This document shows positions 53,522 to 61,621 of a stretch of DNA of 64,000 nucleotides, one piece after another. This DNA comes from Brachybacterium paraconglomeratum (GTDB taxonomy: Bacteria; Actinomycetota; Actinomycetes; Actinomycetales; Dermabacteraceae). How positions within the stretch are numbered: the first letter of the stretch is position 1; every line of letters starts with the position of its first letter. The notes under the pieces are model-generated. The model made no database searches. It saw only the letters and a program-made list of their open reading frames with translations, and was not told the origin of the DNA. A program made the position numbers and the translations under genes. The stretch lies in the NCBI RefSeq assembly GCF_003994255.1, contig NZ_ML133856.1:62001-126000 (forward strand), given 5' to 3'.

Positions 53522-54155
53522 CCTCGCCCTCCTCCTGACCGCCGGGGTGCTGATCGCCTGCGGCATCTATCTCGTGCTCGAGCGCACGCTGACCCGCATC
53601 ATGCTCGGCTTCGTCCTCGCCGGGAACGGCGTGAACCTGCTGTTCATCGTCGCCGCCGGACCGATCGGGACCCCGCCCTTCGAGGGCAGCGGCGACCCCG
53701 AGCAGATGACCGATCCGCTGCCCTTCGCGATGGTGCTCACCGCGATCGTGATCTCGCTGGGCATCACCGCCTTCGGCATGGCGCTCGCGTACCGGGCCTG
53801 GCAGCTGTTCGGCCACGACGAGGTCCCCGACGACGTCGAGGACCGGCGCGTGCTGCGCCGTCGTCGGCGTCGCAGCGAGGACGCGGAGCGCCTGCCCTGG
53901 TCGCAGGCTCTCAGCGAGGAGGCGCGGCGCGGCGCGCTCGCCCAGTCCCAGGGGCTGGACGACGAGGACGACGACCCGCTGGGCTCGGACCTCACCAGCG
54001 CCGAGGACGTCCCCCAGGACGCGACGGAGGCCGACGAGGGCGACGCCGACTCGTTGCGCGAGACCGTGCGCCGCCGCCGCGAGCACCGCCGCGGGGAGGC
54101 CGTGGCGCTGCGCCACGAGATCCGCGACCGCACGAGCGACGAGGAGGACATCTGA
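53505..54155 (+). CDS. mnhC: Na+/H+ antiporter subunit MnhC with charged tail
   Basis: 216 residues. Residues 1-~105 are a NuoK-like three-helix domain (LERTLTRIMLGFVLAGNGVN, DPLPFAMVLTAIVISLGITA). The remaining ~110 residues are a highly charged, arginine- and acid-rich tail absent from typical MnhC (about 110-120 residues). It overlaps mnhA by 17 bases; ATG 53511, two codons later, has better spacing from AGGAGG and is an alternative start. Confidence 0.9.
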   Translation: MSMPVSLALLLTAGVLIACGIYLVLERTLTRIMLGFVLAGNGVNLLFIVAAGPIGTPPFEGSGDPEQMTDPLPFAMVLTAIVISLGITAFGMALAYRAWQLFGHDEVPDDVEDRRVLRRRRRRSEDAERLPWSQALSEEARRGALAQSQGLDDEDDDPLGSDLTSAEDVPQDATEADEGDADSLRETVRRRREHRRGEAVALRHEIRDRTSDEEDI

Positions 54156-54157
54156 GC

Positions 54158-55735
54158 ATGGAGCTCCTCCTCGCCCTGCCCGTGATGCTGCCGCTCGTCG
54201 GCGCCGCGATCACGCTGCTGCTGCGCCACCACACCCGGCTGCAGCTCGGCCTCGCGGTGGTCACGCTGCTGGCGATCTTCGCGATCGCGCTGGTGCTGGC
54301 CTGGCACGTCACCCAGGAAAGCGTGCTGGTCCTGCAGATCGGCAACTGGACCCCGCAGCTGGGGATCGTGCTGGTCGCGGACCGGCTGACGGCGCTGATG
54401 CTGACCGTCTCGAGCTTCGTCACCCTCGCGGTGCTCGTCTACTCGAGCGCGCAGAGCGTGAGCGAGAACGTCGAGCGGACGCCGGTGGCGATCTACCACC
54501 CCACCTATCTCACCCTCGTCGCGGGCGTGTCCATGGCGTTCCTCGCCGGGGACCTGTTCAACCTCTATGTCGGCTTCGAGGTGCTGCTGGCCTCGAGCTA
54601 CGTGCTGCTCACCCTCGGCGGCTCCGCGAGCCGCGTCCGCGCGGCGACCACCTACGTGATCGTCTCGGTGCTCAGCTCGGTGATCTTCCTGTCCGCGATC
54701 GCGGCGATCTACGCCGCCGCCGGCACCGTGAACATGGCCGAGCTCGCGGTGCGGCTGGACGGGCTCGAGCCCGGCACCCGCATGATCCTGGAGCTGATGC
54801 TGCTGGTCGCCTTCGCGATCAAGGCCGCGATCTTCCCGCTGAGCGCCTGGCTGCCCGACTCGTACCCGACCGCGCCCGCGCCGGTGACCGCGGTCTTCGC
54901 GGGACTGCTCACGAAGGTCGGCATCTACGCGATCCTGCGTCTGGAGACGCTGCTGTTCCCCTTCTCGCAGATCTCGAACCTGCTGCTGGCCGCGGCCGGG
55001 CTGAGCCTGTTCATCGGGATCCTGGGCGCTGTCGCGCAGACGGACCTCAAGCGCGTGCTGTCCTTCACGCTGGTCTCCCACATGGGCTACATGCTGTTCG
55101 GCATCGGCATGGTCACCCAGCTCGGCATGGCGGCGACGATCTACTACGTCGCCCACCACATCACCGTGCAGTCCACCCTGTTCCTCGCCGCCGGGCTGAT
55201 CGAGCACCGCGGAGGGACGACGAACCTCATCCGGCTCGGCGGACTCCAGAAGCTCGCCCCGCTCATCGCGGTGCTCTTCTTCATCCCCGCGATGAACCTC
55301 GCCGGCATCCCGCCGTTCTCCGGCTTCATCGGCAAGGTCGGCCTGATCGAGGCGGGCATCGCCTACGACAACACCGCCGGGTGGATCCTCATCGCCGTCA
55401 GCGTCATCACCAGCCTGCTGACCCTGTACGCGATCGCGAAGATCTGGAACCGCGCCTTCTGGCAGGAGCCGAGCGAGGAGATCATCGCCCGGGACGTGCC
55501 GATGCCGAAGGTGATGACCGGCGCGACCACCGCCATGATCGGCTTCTCCCTGGCGCTGACCGTCTTCGCGGGCCCGCTGATGAACTACGCCGACGAGGCC
55601 GCGCACTCGGTGCTGCAGCGCACCCCCTACGTGGGTGCGGTGCTCGGTGACGAGGCGGCCGGGGACCTGCGATACCGGATCGACGACCAGGGCCACCGGA
55701 TCGAGGACGGCGTGGCCGTGGAGGTGGACGGATGA
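54158..55735 (+). CDS. mnhD: Na+/H+ antiporter subunit MnhD
   Basis: 525-residue NuoM/N-like proton-channel subunit with about fourteen helices. Key segments: FVGFEVLLASSYVLLTLGG-like NLYVGFEVLLASSYVLL, the lysine helix FAIKAAIFPLSAWLPDSYPT, PAPVTAVFAGLLTKVGIYAI and TDLKRVLSFTLVSHMGYMLF. Starts two bases after mnhC and overlaps mnhE by 4 bases. Partner of MnhA in the antiport pathway. Confidence 0.93.
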   Translation: MELLLALPVMLPLVGAAITLLLRHHTRLQLGLAVVTLLAIFAIALVLAWHVTQESVLVLQIGNWTPQLGIVLVADRLTALMLTVSSFVTLAVLVYSSAQSVSENVERTPVAIYHPTYLTLVAGVSMAFLAGDLFNLYVGFEVLLASSYVLLTLGGSASRVRAATTYVIVSVLSSVIFLSAIAAIYAAAGTVNMAELAVRLDGLEPGTRMILELMLLVAFAIKAAIFPLSAWLPDSYPTAPAPVTAVFAGLLTKVGIYAILRLETLLFPFSQISNLLLAAAGLSLFIGILGAVAQTDLKRVLSFTLVSHMGYMLFGIGMVTQLGMAATIYYVAHHITVQSTLFLAAGLIEHRGGTTNLIRLGGLQKLAPLIAVLFFIPAMNLAGIPPFSGFIGKVGLIEAGIAYDNTAGWILIAVSVITSLLTLYAIAKIWNRAFWQEPSEEIIARDVPMPKVMTGATTAMIGFSLALTVFAGPLMNYADEAAHSVLQRTPYVGAVLGDEAAGDLRYRIDDQGHRIEDGVAVEVDG

Positions 55736-56271
55736 TCTCGCGACGGATCCGCGACCTGCGCCGCTCCTGGCTGTGGGTGCTCACGGCCGTGGCCCTGTGG
55801 TGCCTGCTGTGGGGCGGGGTCGACCTGAAGAACGTGCTCGGCGGCGCCCTGGTGGCCGTGCTCGTCTTCGTGCTCTTCCCGATGCCTCCCACCGGTCATG
55901 AGCTGACCCTGCGCCCTGTGCGCTTCACCCTCTTCGTGCTGCGCTTCCTGTCGGACTGCGCGATCTCGGCGGTGCAGGTGGGCTGGTTCGCGGTGCGTCC
56001 CGGCCCGCAGCCCCCGAGCTCCGTGATCGCGGTGCAGATGGCCTCCCGCTCGGACTTCTTCCTGACCTTCACGGGTGTGCTGTGCACTCTGATCCCGGGC
56101 TCGGTCGTGGTCGAGGCGCAGCGCGCCACCGGCACCCTGTTCCTGCATACCTTCAACGCGGGCACCCCGGAGGCCGTGGAGAAGGCCCGCGAGAGCGTGC
56201 GGGCGCAGGAGGAGCGCCTGCTGTGGGCCGTCGGCCGCCGCGAGATCCTCGAGGAGGCGGGTCTGCGATGA
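55732..56271 (+). CDS. mnhE: Na+/H+ antiporter subunit MnhE
   Basis: 179-residue membrane protein: two N-terminal helices (LWVLTAVALWCLLWGGVDLK, ALVAVLVFVLFP), a third (FTLFVLRFLSDCAISAVQVG) and a soluble C-terminal domain with FLTFTGVLCTLIPGSVVVEA, the conserved MnhE segment. Coupled by 4-base overlaps on both sides. Confidence 0.91.
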   Translation: MISRRIRDLRRSWLWVLTAVALWCLLWGGVDLKNVLGGALVAVLVFVLFPMPPTGHELTLRPVRFTLFVLRFLSDCAISAVQVGWFAVRPGPQPPSSVIAVQMASRSDFFLTFTGVLCTLIPGSVVVEAQRATGTLFLHTFNAGTPEAVEKARESVRAQEERLLWAVGRREILEEAGLR

Positions 56272-56888
56272 GCGCCTTCGACGTCGTCCTGGTGATCTAC
56301 GCCGTGATCCTCACCCTCGCCGGCCTCGCGATCGTGTACCGCATGATCGTGGGCCCCACCATTCTGGACCGTGCGATCTCCAGCGACTCTTTGGTCACCC
56401 TCGTGGTGATGGGCCTGGCGCTGCACGTCGCGCATTCCGGCGCGGCCTGGGCGGGGCCCGCGATGCTGAGCCTGACCGGGCTCGCCTTCGTCGGCACCGT
56501 GACCTTCGCGCGCTTCGTCGCGCGGGAGGACCCGATGCAGGGGCGGCGCCGCCCCCATCCCGAGGAGCCCGATGCGGACACCGGCCCGCACGAGGCGATC
56601 CACCTCGAGACCGACTCCGCCTCCGAGGACGGGTTCGCCACCGAGGACGGCTTCGGCGGCGAGGACGGGTTCGGTCAAGAGGCCGGCACCGCCTCCGAGG
56701 ACGGCGCCCTCGTGCCCGAAGACGAGCACGCCCGCGTGCTCGGGGCGGCGGACCCGGCGGGGGAGGCCGACGACGGCTCCGAGGAGGGCTTCGGCCTCGA
56801 CGGCACGGCGGACGGCTCCGACGCGGGCGACCGGGGCTTCGAGGACGACGACCGGCTCGCGGGCGGTCCGACGGGAGGTGCACGATGA
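56268..56888 (+). CDS. mnhF: Na+/H+ antiporter subunit MnhF with acidic repeat tail
   Basis: 206 residues, over twice the usual ~90. The first ~88 are the normal three-helix MnhF domain (YRMIVGPTILDRAISSDSLV is the family signature). The rest is a very acidic tail with repeated Glu-Asp-Gly-Phe units (SEDGFATEDGFGGEDGFGQE) and no hydrophobic segment, expected to be cytoplasmic and disordered. Overlaps mnhE and mnhG by 4 bases each. Confidence 0.88.
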   Translation: MSAFDVVLVIYAVILTLAGLAIVYRMIVGPTILDRAISSDSLVTLVVMGLALHVAHSGAAWAGPAMLSLTGLAFVGTVTFARFVAREDPMQGRRRPHPEEPDADTGPHEAIHLETDSASEDGFATEDGFGGEDGFGQEAGTASEDGALVPEDEHARVLGAADPAGEADDGSEEGFGLDGTADGSDAGDRGFEDDDRLAGGPTGGAR

Positions 56889-57475
56889 GCGCGGTCGAGA
56901 TCATCGCGTCGGTGCTGATCGGCGCCGGACTCCTGCTGGGCGTCCTCTCCGCGATCGGGCTGAACCGCTTCGACGGGGTGCTGATGCGCATCCACGCCGC
57001 CTCCAAGCCGCAGGTGCTCGGCCTGATCCTGGTCTTCGCCGGGGCGGCGCTGGCCGCGAGGTCGTGGAGCGTCGCGGCGTTCCTGCTGGTCGTGCTGCTC
57101 GCGCAGATGCTCACCGTCCCCGTCGCGAGCGCGATGGTGGGGCGCGCCGCATTCCGCCGCGGCTTCGTGCGCGGCGGCGACTACGCGATCGACGAGCTCA
57201 GCGAGCGGCTCGCCACCCCGTCCGACGACGATGACGACGAGGACGGCTTCGTCGACGAGCCGGACGACGACCACGAGGACCTGCACGGCGGCGGCCATGA
57301 GCTGTTCCCCGAGAACGTCGTCACGGATACCGTCGCGCCCCTCACCGGACGGAACTGGGAGGAGCCGGAGGGCGGCGCCGCGGACGTCGAGGACGAGGAC
57401 GGGCTGGACATCGACCTCGACGACGAGACCGAGCTCGAGGCCGAGGAGGTCGCCGAGCGCGACGAGCGGCGCTGA
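56885..57475 (+). CDS. mnhG: Na+/H+ antiporter subunit MnhG with acidic tail
   Basis: 196 residues. The first ~100 are the three-helix MnhG domain (LLGVLSAIGLNRFDGVLMRI, HAASKPQVLGLILVFAGAAL, VPVASAMVGRAAFRRG). The last ~90 are dominated by Asp and Glu (SDDDDDEDGFVDEPDDDHED) and end in a charged helix. Typical MnhG is ~110-120 residues, so the tail is an addition shared in style with MnhF here. Last gene of the operon, before a strong terminator. Confidence 0.88.
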   Translation: MSAVEIIASVLIGAGLLLGVLSAIGLNRFDGVLMRIHAASKPQVLGLILVFAGAALAARSWSVAAFLLVVLLAQMLTVPVASAMVGRAAFRRGFVRGGDYAIDELSERLATPSDDDDDEDGFVDEPDDDHEDLHGGGHELFPENVVTDTVAPLTGRNWEEPEGGAADVEDEDGLDIDLDDETELEAEEVAERDERR

Positions 57476-57501
57476 CCGGCGACATCGCCCGGCGACACCG
57501 A

Positions 57502-57544
57502 CGACGACGCCCGTGCCCGCGATCAGCGGGCACGGGCGTCGTCG
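57502..57544. terminator. terminator between mnhG and fhs
   Basis: Perfect 19-base-pair stem (CGACGACGCCCGTGCCCGC and complement) with loop GATCA, between convergent genes. Confidence 0.82.
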
Positions 57545-57594
57545 TGCGGGGAACGGGGGGCCGGGACGCGCGGGGCGTCCCGGGCAGGCCCGGC

Positions 57595-59268
57595 TCAGAA
57601 CAGGCCGATGGACTCCCCGGACTCGGTCACGCCCATGCGCAGGGCGGCCGGCTCCTTGGGCAGTCCGGGCATCGTCATGATCGCGCCGGTGAGCGCGACG
57701 ACGAAGCCCGCCCCGATCCTCGGCACCAGATCGCGCACGTGCAGCACGTGCCCGGTCGGGGCGCCGAGAGCGGAGGGATCGTCGGAGAACGAGTACTGCG
57801 TCTTCGCCACGCACACCGGCAGGGTGTCCCAGCCGTTGCGCTTGAGCATCCGCAGCTGCGCCGGCGCACGGTCCTCGAAGACCACGTCCTCGGCGCCGTA
57901 GACCTCGCGGGCGAGGGTGCGCAGGGACTCCTCGATCCCGTCGACGGGATCGTAGAGGTGGTGGAAGTCGGGCTCGTCCTGCTCGATCGCGGCGAGGACC
58001 TGCTCGGCGACGGCGCGGCCGCCCTCGCCGCCCTTCGCCCACACCTCGGACAGCGCGGCGCGGAAGCCCTGCTCCTTCGCCCAGTCGAGCACCGCCTCGA
58101 GCTCGGCCTCGGTGTCGGTGGGGAAGCGGTTCAGCGCGATCACCGGCTCGATGCCGAACTTGCGCAGGTTCTCGACGTGGCGGGCGAGGTTCTCGGTGCC
58201 GCGCAGCGCGGCCTCGATGTCCTCGGTCGCCAGATCGGTCTTGGCGACGCCGCCGTGCATCTTCAGCGCGCGCACCGTGCCGACCACGACCGCGGCGTCG
58301 GGGGCGAGGTCGCCCACCCGCGACTTGATGTCCAGGAACTTCTCCGCCCCGAGGTCGGAGCCGAAGCCCGCCTCGGTGACGGTGATGTCAGCGAGCGAGA
58401 GCGCGAGCCGGGTCGCGGCCAGCGAGTTGCAGCCGTGGGCGATGTTCGCGAAGGGGCCGCCGTGCACCAGCGCGGGGGTGCCGCCGAGGGTCTGGACCAG
58501 GTTCGGCAGCAGCGCGTCCTTGAGCAGCATCGTGATCGCGCCGCCCACCTCGAGGTCCTCGACGGTCACGGGCCTGCGGTCGTAGGTGAAGCCCACGACG
58601 ATCCGATCGATCCGCTCCTGCAGATCCTTCAGATCCGTGGCCAGGCACAGCACGGCCATGATCTCGGAGGCGACGACGATGTCGAAGCCGTCCTCGCGCG
58701 GGACGCCCTGGGCGGCGCCGCCCAGGCCGATCACGGTCCTGCGCAGGGCGCGGTCGTTGACGTCGACCACGCGCTTCCACTGGACGCGGCGCGGGTCGAT
58801 GCCCAGCGCATTGCCCTGGTGGATGTGGTTGTCCACGAGGGCGGCGAGGGTGTTGTTCGCGATCTGGATCGCGTGGAAGTCGCCGGTGAAGTGGAGGTTG
58901 ATGTCCTCCATCGGCACCACCTGGGCGTGGCCGCCGCCGGTCGCACCGCCCTTGATGCCCATGATCGGGCCGAGCGCGGGCTCGCGCAGCGCGACCATGG
59001 TGCGGTGGCCCATCAGCGAGAACGCGTCGGCCAGGCCCACGGTCGTGGTGGACTTGCCCTCGCCGGCCGGGGTCGGGGACATCGCCGAGACCAGCACCAG
59101 GCGCCCCTGCTTCCCGCTCGGGGTCATCTGGCGCACGTCCACCTTGGCCTTGTAGGAGCCGTAGGGCACGAGAGCCTTCGCGGGCACGCCCGCGCGCTCG
59201 GCGATCTCGGTGATGGGCTCCAGGGTCGCCGCCTGGGCGATGGCGAGATCGGGGTTGTCGGCTGACAT
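57595..59268 (-). CDS. fhs: formate-tetrahydrofolate ligase
   Basis: 557-residue enzyme making 10-formyl-THF from formate, ATP and THF. Nucleotide loop SPTPAGEGKSTTTVGLADAF (near residue 66) and the family stretches REPALGPIMGIKGGATGGGH and GGPFANIAHGCNSLAAT are intact. Length is normal for the monofunctional bacterial enzyme. TGGAGGA precedes the ATG by five bases. A -10 TAAGGT (59330-59335, minus) gives a leader of ~54 bases. Confidence 0.95.
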   Translation of the reverse strand: MSADNPDLAIAQAATLEPITEIAERAGVPAKALVPYGSYKAKVDVRQMTPSGKQGRLVLVSAMSPTPAGEGKSTTTVGLADAFSLMGHRTMVALREPALGPIMGIKGGATGGGHAQVVPMEDINLHFTGDFHAIQIANNTLAALVDNHIHQGNALGIDPRRVQWKRVVDVNDRALRRTVIGLGGAAQGVPREDGFDIVVASEIMAVLCLATDLKDLQERIDRIVVGFTYDRRPVTVEDLEVGGAITMLLKDALLPNLVQTLGGTPALVHGGPFANIAHGCNSLAATRLALSLADITVTEAGFGSDLGAEKFLDIKSRVGDLAPDAAVVVGTVRALKMHGGVAKTDLATEDIEAALRGTENLARHVENLRKFGIEPVIALNRFPTDTEAELEAVLDWAKEQGFRAALSEVWAKGGEGGRAVAEQVLAAIEQDEPDFHHLYDPVDGIEESLRTLAREVYGAEDVVFEDRAPAQLRMLKRNGWDTLPVCVAKTQYSFSDDPSALGAPTGHVLHVRDLVPRIGAGFVVALTGAIMTMPGLPKEPAALRMGVTESGESIGLF

Positions 59269-59555
59269 CGTCGTCCTCCACTTCGTGGTCTCTCACCCGG
59301 GCATCGGCGTCCGGGCAGGGTCGTGGCCCACCTTACGGGGCAGATTCTGGGCATATGCCGTCCCCTTGTCGGATGGGCGGCGCCCGGTCGTCGGGCCGCG
59401 ACGCGGCGTGCCGACCGCCCTGTCGGCCCGTTCGCCGCGCGTCGTCCCCGAGCGATGTGACCGACCAGCCGTCCGGCGGCCGGGGACGGCTGCGCGATGG
59501 ATCGCGGGACCGGCGCAGGCCGACAGCATCGTGGTCGGTCACCGGCGCCACAGCG
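59269..59555. other. non-coding stretch upstream of fhs
   Basis: Contains the fhs promoter (TAAGGT at 59330-59335, minus strand). Otherwise GC-rich sequence with several open frames that lack ribosome sites and look random. No gene, RNA or repeat is recognised between the promoter and the palindrome at 59556. Confidence 0.5.
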
Positions 59556-59583
59556 ACCTCTATGCCTATATAGGCATAGAGGT
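59556..59583. promoter_or_regulatory. 28-base perfect palindrome
   Basis: ACCTCTATGCCTAT followed directly by its exact complement, with no spacer. It is strikingly AT-rich for this genome and lies in a 477-base stretch (59269-59745) without a supported gene, 41 bases before the tRNA-Phe-derived repeat. Looks like a dimeric-regulator operator, but no target gene or cognate regulator is evident. Confidence 0.6.
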
Positions 59584-59624
59584 ACGCCATACGCCATCAC
59601 ATGACCAATCGCACCGTGCTCGGG

Positions 59625-59731
59625 AACGACGAAGCCCCCTGGCGGACCAGGGGGCTTCGTGGTGGTGGCTCCGACCGGCGTCGATCCGGTGACCTTTCGG
59701 TTTTCAGTCGAACGCTCTACCAACTGAGCTA
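59625..59731 (-). repeat. tRNA-Phe 3'-fragment repeat (att-like, left)
   Basis: Carries the terminator hairpin (59629-59660) and tRNA-Phe from position 8 (TAGCTCAG) to CCA. The acceptor 5' strand is replaced by GAGTCGA, which cannot pair, and a G at 59700 (A in the intact copy) breaks an anticodon-stem pair, so it is not a functional tRNA. Confidence 0.8.
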
Positions 59732-59745
59732 TCGACTCGTCCCGG

Positions 59746-59871
59746 ATGTCGCTGGACGAGGCGGTCGAGGAGATCGTCGCCGACGTCGAGGCCGAACGGG
59801 AGATGGTCGACCTGGACCTCCCGCCGGAGGAGCGGAGCGAGGGTTCGCCCGTGGACGACGCGCGGGACTGA
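59746..59871 (+). CDS. possible 41-residue acidic protein or gene fragment
   Basis: MSLDEAVEEIVADVEAEREM then VDLDLPPEERSEGSPVDDARD, a very acidic ORF starting 14 bases inside the island. No ribosome site is evident beyond CCCGG. It may be the tail of a gene truncated by integration. The following gap 59872-60119 shows nothing recognisable. Confidence 0.3.
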   Translation: MSLDEAVEEIVADVEAEREMVDLDLPPEERSEGSPVDDARD

Positions 59872-60119
59872 CGTCGGATGACGGAGAGGCGGGGCGCGGA
59901 CCGGTGACTGTAGGCGCTCCGCCTCGTCGCCGCCCCGCCCGTGTTGGGTGACCGGCCTCCTGCCCCAGCGCAAAGGGCGGCAGGAGATGAACTCGCAGTC
60001 ATCTACTGCCGCCATCTGCTTCTCTGCGGAAACAGAGATGTCGGAACTCGAGCTGGCAGGTAGTGGCTCGCTAGAGTGCCGGCGCGACAGCCCCCTCAGA
60101 CGTGAGCGCTCGTCGCGAA

Positions 60120-61208
60120 TCAGGCATAGCGCTGGACAGCCTTGCGAATCGCGTCTGCGTGCCCGTAGATCTCGTCGAGCGAGTCGATCGGGTGGCGGGT
60201 CTCCTTCTTGTCCTCGTCGAGGAGCCCGAGGTACTTCTGCTTGGTGTTGAAATGCAGCCGTGCGATTGGCTTCCGATTGTTGTCGTCCAGGAGGATCGCG
60301 AAGTACGACTTCTGATCACGGTGGACGATGCGGTTCGGCTTGATCTCGCTGCACCCGATCGCCTTGACGATCTGGTAGCCCTCGAGCTCCTCCAGGGTCG
60401 TCTCGATCTCGGTGTCACGCTCGAGGTCTGCCTCTGCAGCGTGCTGGCTGGACACCTCTTCGACAGGGTCTGAGGGCGCCGGTGCCGTCACACCCACACC
60501 GAGAGCAGTCTTCAGCCGGTCATTCACCTGCTCGGTGAGGAACTGCTTGGACGCCTTGTGCACCAGCTCCGTGAACTGCTCTCTCACCTTGGCCGTGAAG
60601 CTTCCCTCATAGACGCGCGTGGTGAAGAACTTGGTCCACTCGTCCGAGGGCTCTCGGAACTGCGCGGCGATCTCACGGCGAATCGCGCCGACGTACTTGA
60701 GCTCCTCCGCGGCGTTGATGATCGAATCCAGGTCGAAGCTCTCCTTGCTGAGCTTCTGGATCTCGGGGATCAGCGTCTCATCGATGTCCAGCAGATCGAG
60801 GACCAGGAACGGCTTCGAGTCCATCTTGTTCGGTGCATCGAGGTCCGTGTAGAACTGCCAGACGACGCCGTTAGTGAGGACAGCAAGACGGGCATTCGTG
60901 GTTCCGAAGTAGCGGAAGAGCTGCGAGGCGTTCTCCAGCTTGAGAGTGCTCTGCGACGTCTTGCACTCGATCAGGATCTGCACCTCCCCATCGCGGACGA
61001 TCGCGTAGTCGACCTTCTCGCCGCGCTTGACGCCGACGTCGGCGGTGAACTCAGGGATCACCTCCATCGGGTTGAAAACGTCGTATCCGAGGATCGACGC
61101 GATGAAGGGCATCACGAAGGCGTTCTTCGTTGCCTCCTCGGTGCCGATCGCCGAGGCCTGGTTCTGCACCTTGGTAGCCAGGGCTTCGAGCCGCTCGCTG
61201 AACTCCAC
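60120..61208 (-). CDS. orphan HsdR N-terminal-type nuclease (restriction-like)
   Basis: 362 residues. The N-terminal ~170 match the type I restriction HSDR_N fold: NAFVMPFIASILGYDVFNP, the PD-(D/E)xK residues in KVDYAIVRDGEVQILIECK, then FRYFGTTNARLAVLTNGVVW. There is no helicase domain, and no hsdM or hsdS nearby. The C-terminal ~100 residues (after a linker near 245-275) are a separate small domain (KAIGCSEIKPNRIVHRDQKS). GTG 61208 follows GGAGGA. Base composition is much lower in GC than the neighbours, indicating transfer. Defence or nucleic-acid cleavage is likely, but the activity is unproven. Confidence 0.78.
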   Translation of the reverse strand: MEFSERLEALATKVQNQASAIGTEEATKNAFVMPFIASILGYDVFNPMEVIPEFTADVGVKRGEKVDYAIVRDGEVQILIECKTSQSTLKLENASQLFRYFGTTNARLAVLTNGVVWQFYTDLDAPNKMDSKPFLVLDLLDIDETLIPEIQKLSKESFDLDSIINAAEELKYVGAIRREIAAQFREPSDEWTKFFTTRVYEGSFTAKVREQFTELVHKASKQFLTEQVNDRLKTALGVGVTAPAPSDPVEEVSSQHAAEADLERDTEIETTLEELEGYQIVKAIGCSEIKPNRIVHRDQKSYFAILLDDNNRKPIARLHFNTKQKYLGLLDEDKKETRHPIDSLDEIYGHADAIRKAVQRYA

Positions 61209-61392
61209 AGTTTTCCTCCGTGTCTTGCCGTCATGTTGTTTTGAACATCAGCAATAGAATAGTCAACCAGCCTGACTTTCGGACGCGGGGGCGCCATCGG
61301 GCGTCATGTCGGTCGTATGCCGCCGTGCCGAAGCGGAGCAGTCTCAAGGTGGAGAAGCTGGGGTGCGAGAGTCCCGGCGGACAGTACCGAGC
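61209..61392 (-). promoter_or_regulatory. AT-rich promoter region of the island nuclease
   Basis: On the minus strand TTGACT with AT-rich flanks (ATTCTATTGCTGATG) precedes GGAGGA-GTG, about 60 bases before the start. A short inverted repeat ATGTT/AACAT lies in the leader. Nothing else is seen up to the repeat at 61393. Confidence 0.4.
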
Positions 61393-61396
61393 AACG

Positions 61397-61428
61397 ACGA
61401 AGCCCCCTGGCGGACCAGGGGGCTTCGT
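61397..61428 (-). terminator. terminator of tRNA-Phe
   Basis: ACGAAGCCCCCTGG pairs perfectly with its complement (14 pairs, CGGA loop), just past the tRNA CCA. The same hairpin is duplicated at 59629-59660. Confidence 0.75.
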
Positions 61429-61430
61429 GG

Positions 61431-61506
61431 TGGTGGCTCCGACCGGCGTCGATCCGGTGACCTTTCGATTTTCAGTCGAACGCTCTACCAACTGAGCTAC
61501 AGAGCC
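61431..61506 (-). tRNA. tRNA-Phe (anticodon GAA), intact
   Basis: Minus strand: acceptor GGCTCTG/CGGAGCC (one G-U pair), D-arm GCTCAGTTGGTAGAGC, anticodon stem TTCGA/TCGAA with loop CTGAAAA (GAA), T-arm CCGGATCGACGCCGG, A discriminator and encoded CCA (61431-61433). Probable -10 TACGCT at 61533-61538 on the minus strand. Confidence 0.95.
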
Positions 61507-61621
61507 GTGGTCGCCGTGACGACCGAGGACAAGCGTAACAGCCCCTGCGCGGTGGTGCGCACCGGATCCGCCCCGGTGAGAGGCAGACCACGGCGATCGG
61601 CCCTGAGCCTCTGCGAGCGCG

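Larger units (their letters stand above)
59625..61499. mobile_element. mini-island integrated at tRNA-Phe
   Basis: Two 107-base direct repeats (59625-59731 and 61393-61499, one mismatch) contain the 3' part of tRNA-Phe and its terminator. The right copy belongs to the intact tRNA-Phe; the left copy lacks the 5' acceptor strand. The enclosed 1.66 kb has visibly lower GC and AT-rich promoter DNA and encodes an orphan HsdR-N-type protein. No integrase is present, so it is a remnant or a non-autonomous element. Confidence 0.72.

Noticed and set aside
59333-59590. Minus-strand ORF beginning inside the 28-base palindrome
   Set aside because: No ribosome site and the body is Arg/Asp-rich random-looking sequence; the palindrome explains the unusual first residues.
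59668-59741. A second functional tRNA-Phe
   Set aside because: The 5' acceptor strand (GAGTCGA) cannot pair with the 3' strand, and one anticodon-stem pair is broken; it is a fragment.
59948-60250. Plus-strand ORF overlapping the 3' end of the island nuclease gene
   Set aside because: Serine/arginine-rich, no ribosome site, and antisense to the supported nuclease over half its length.
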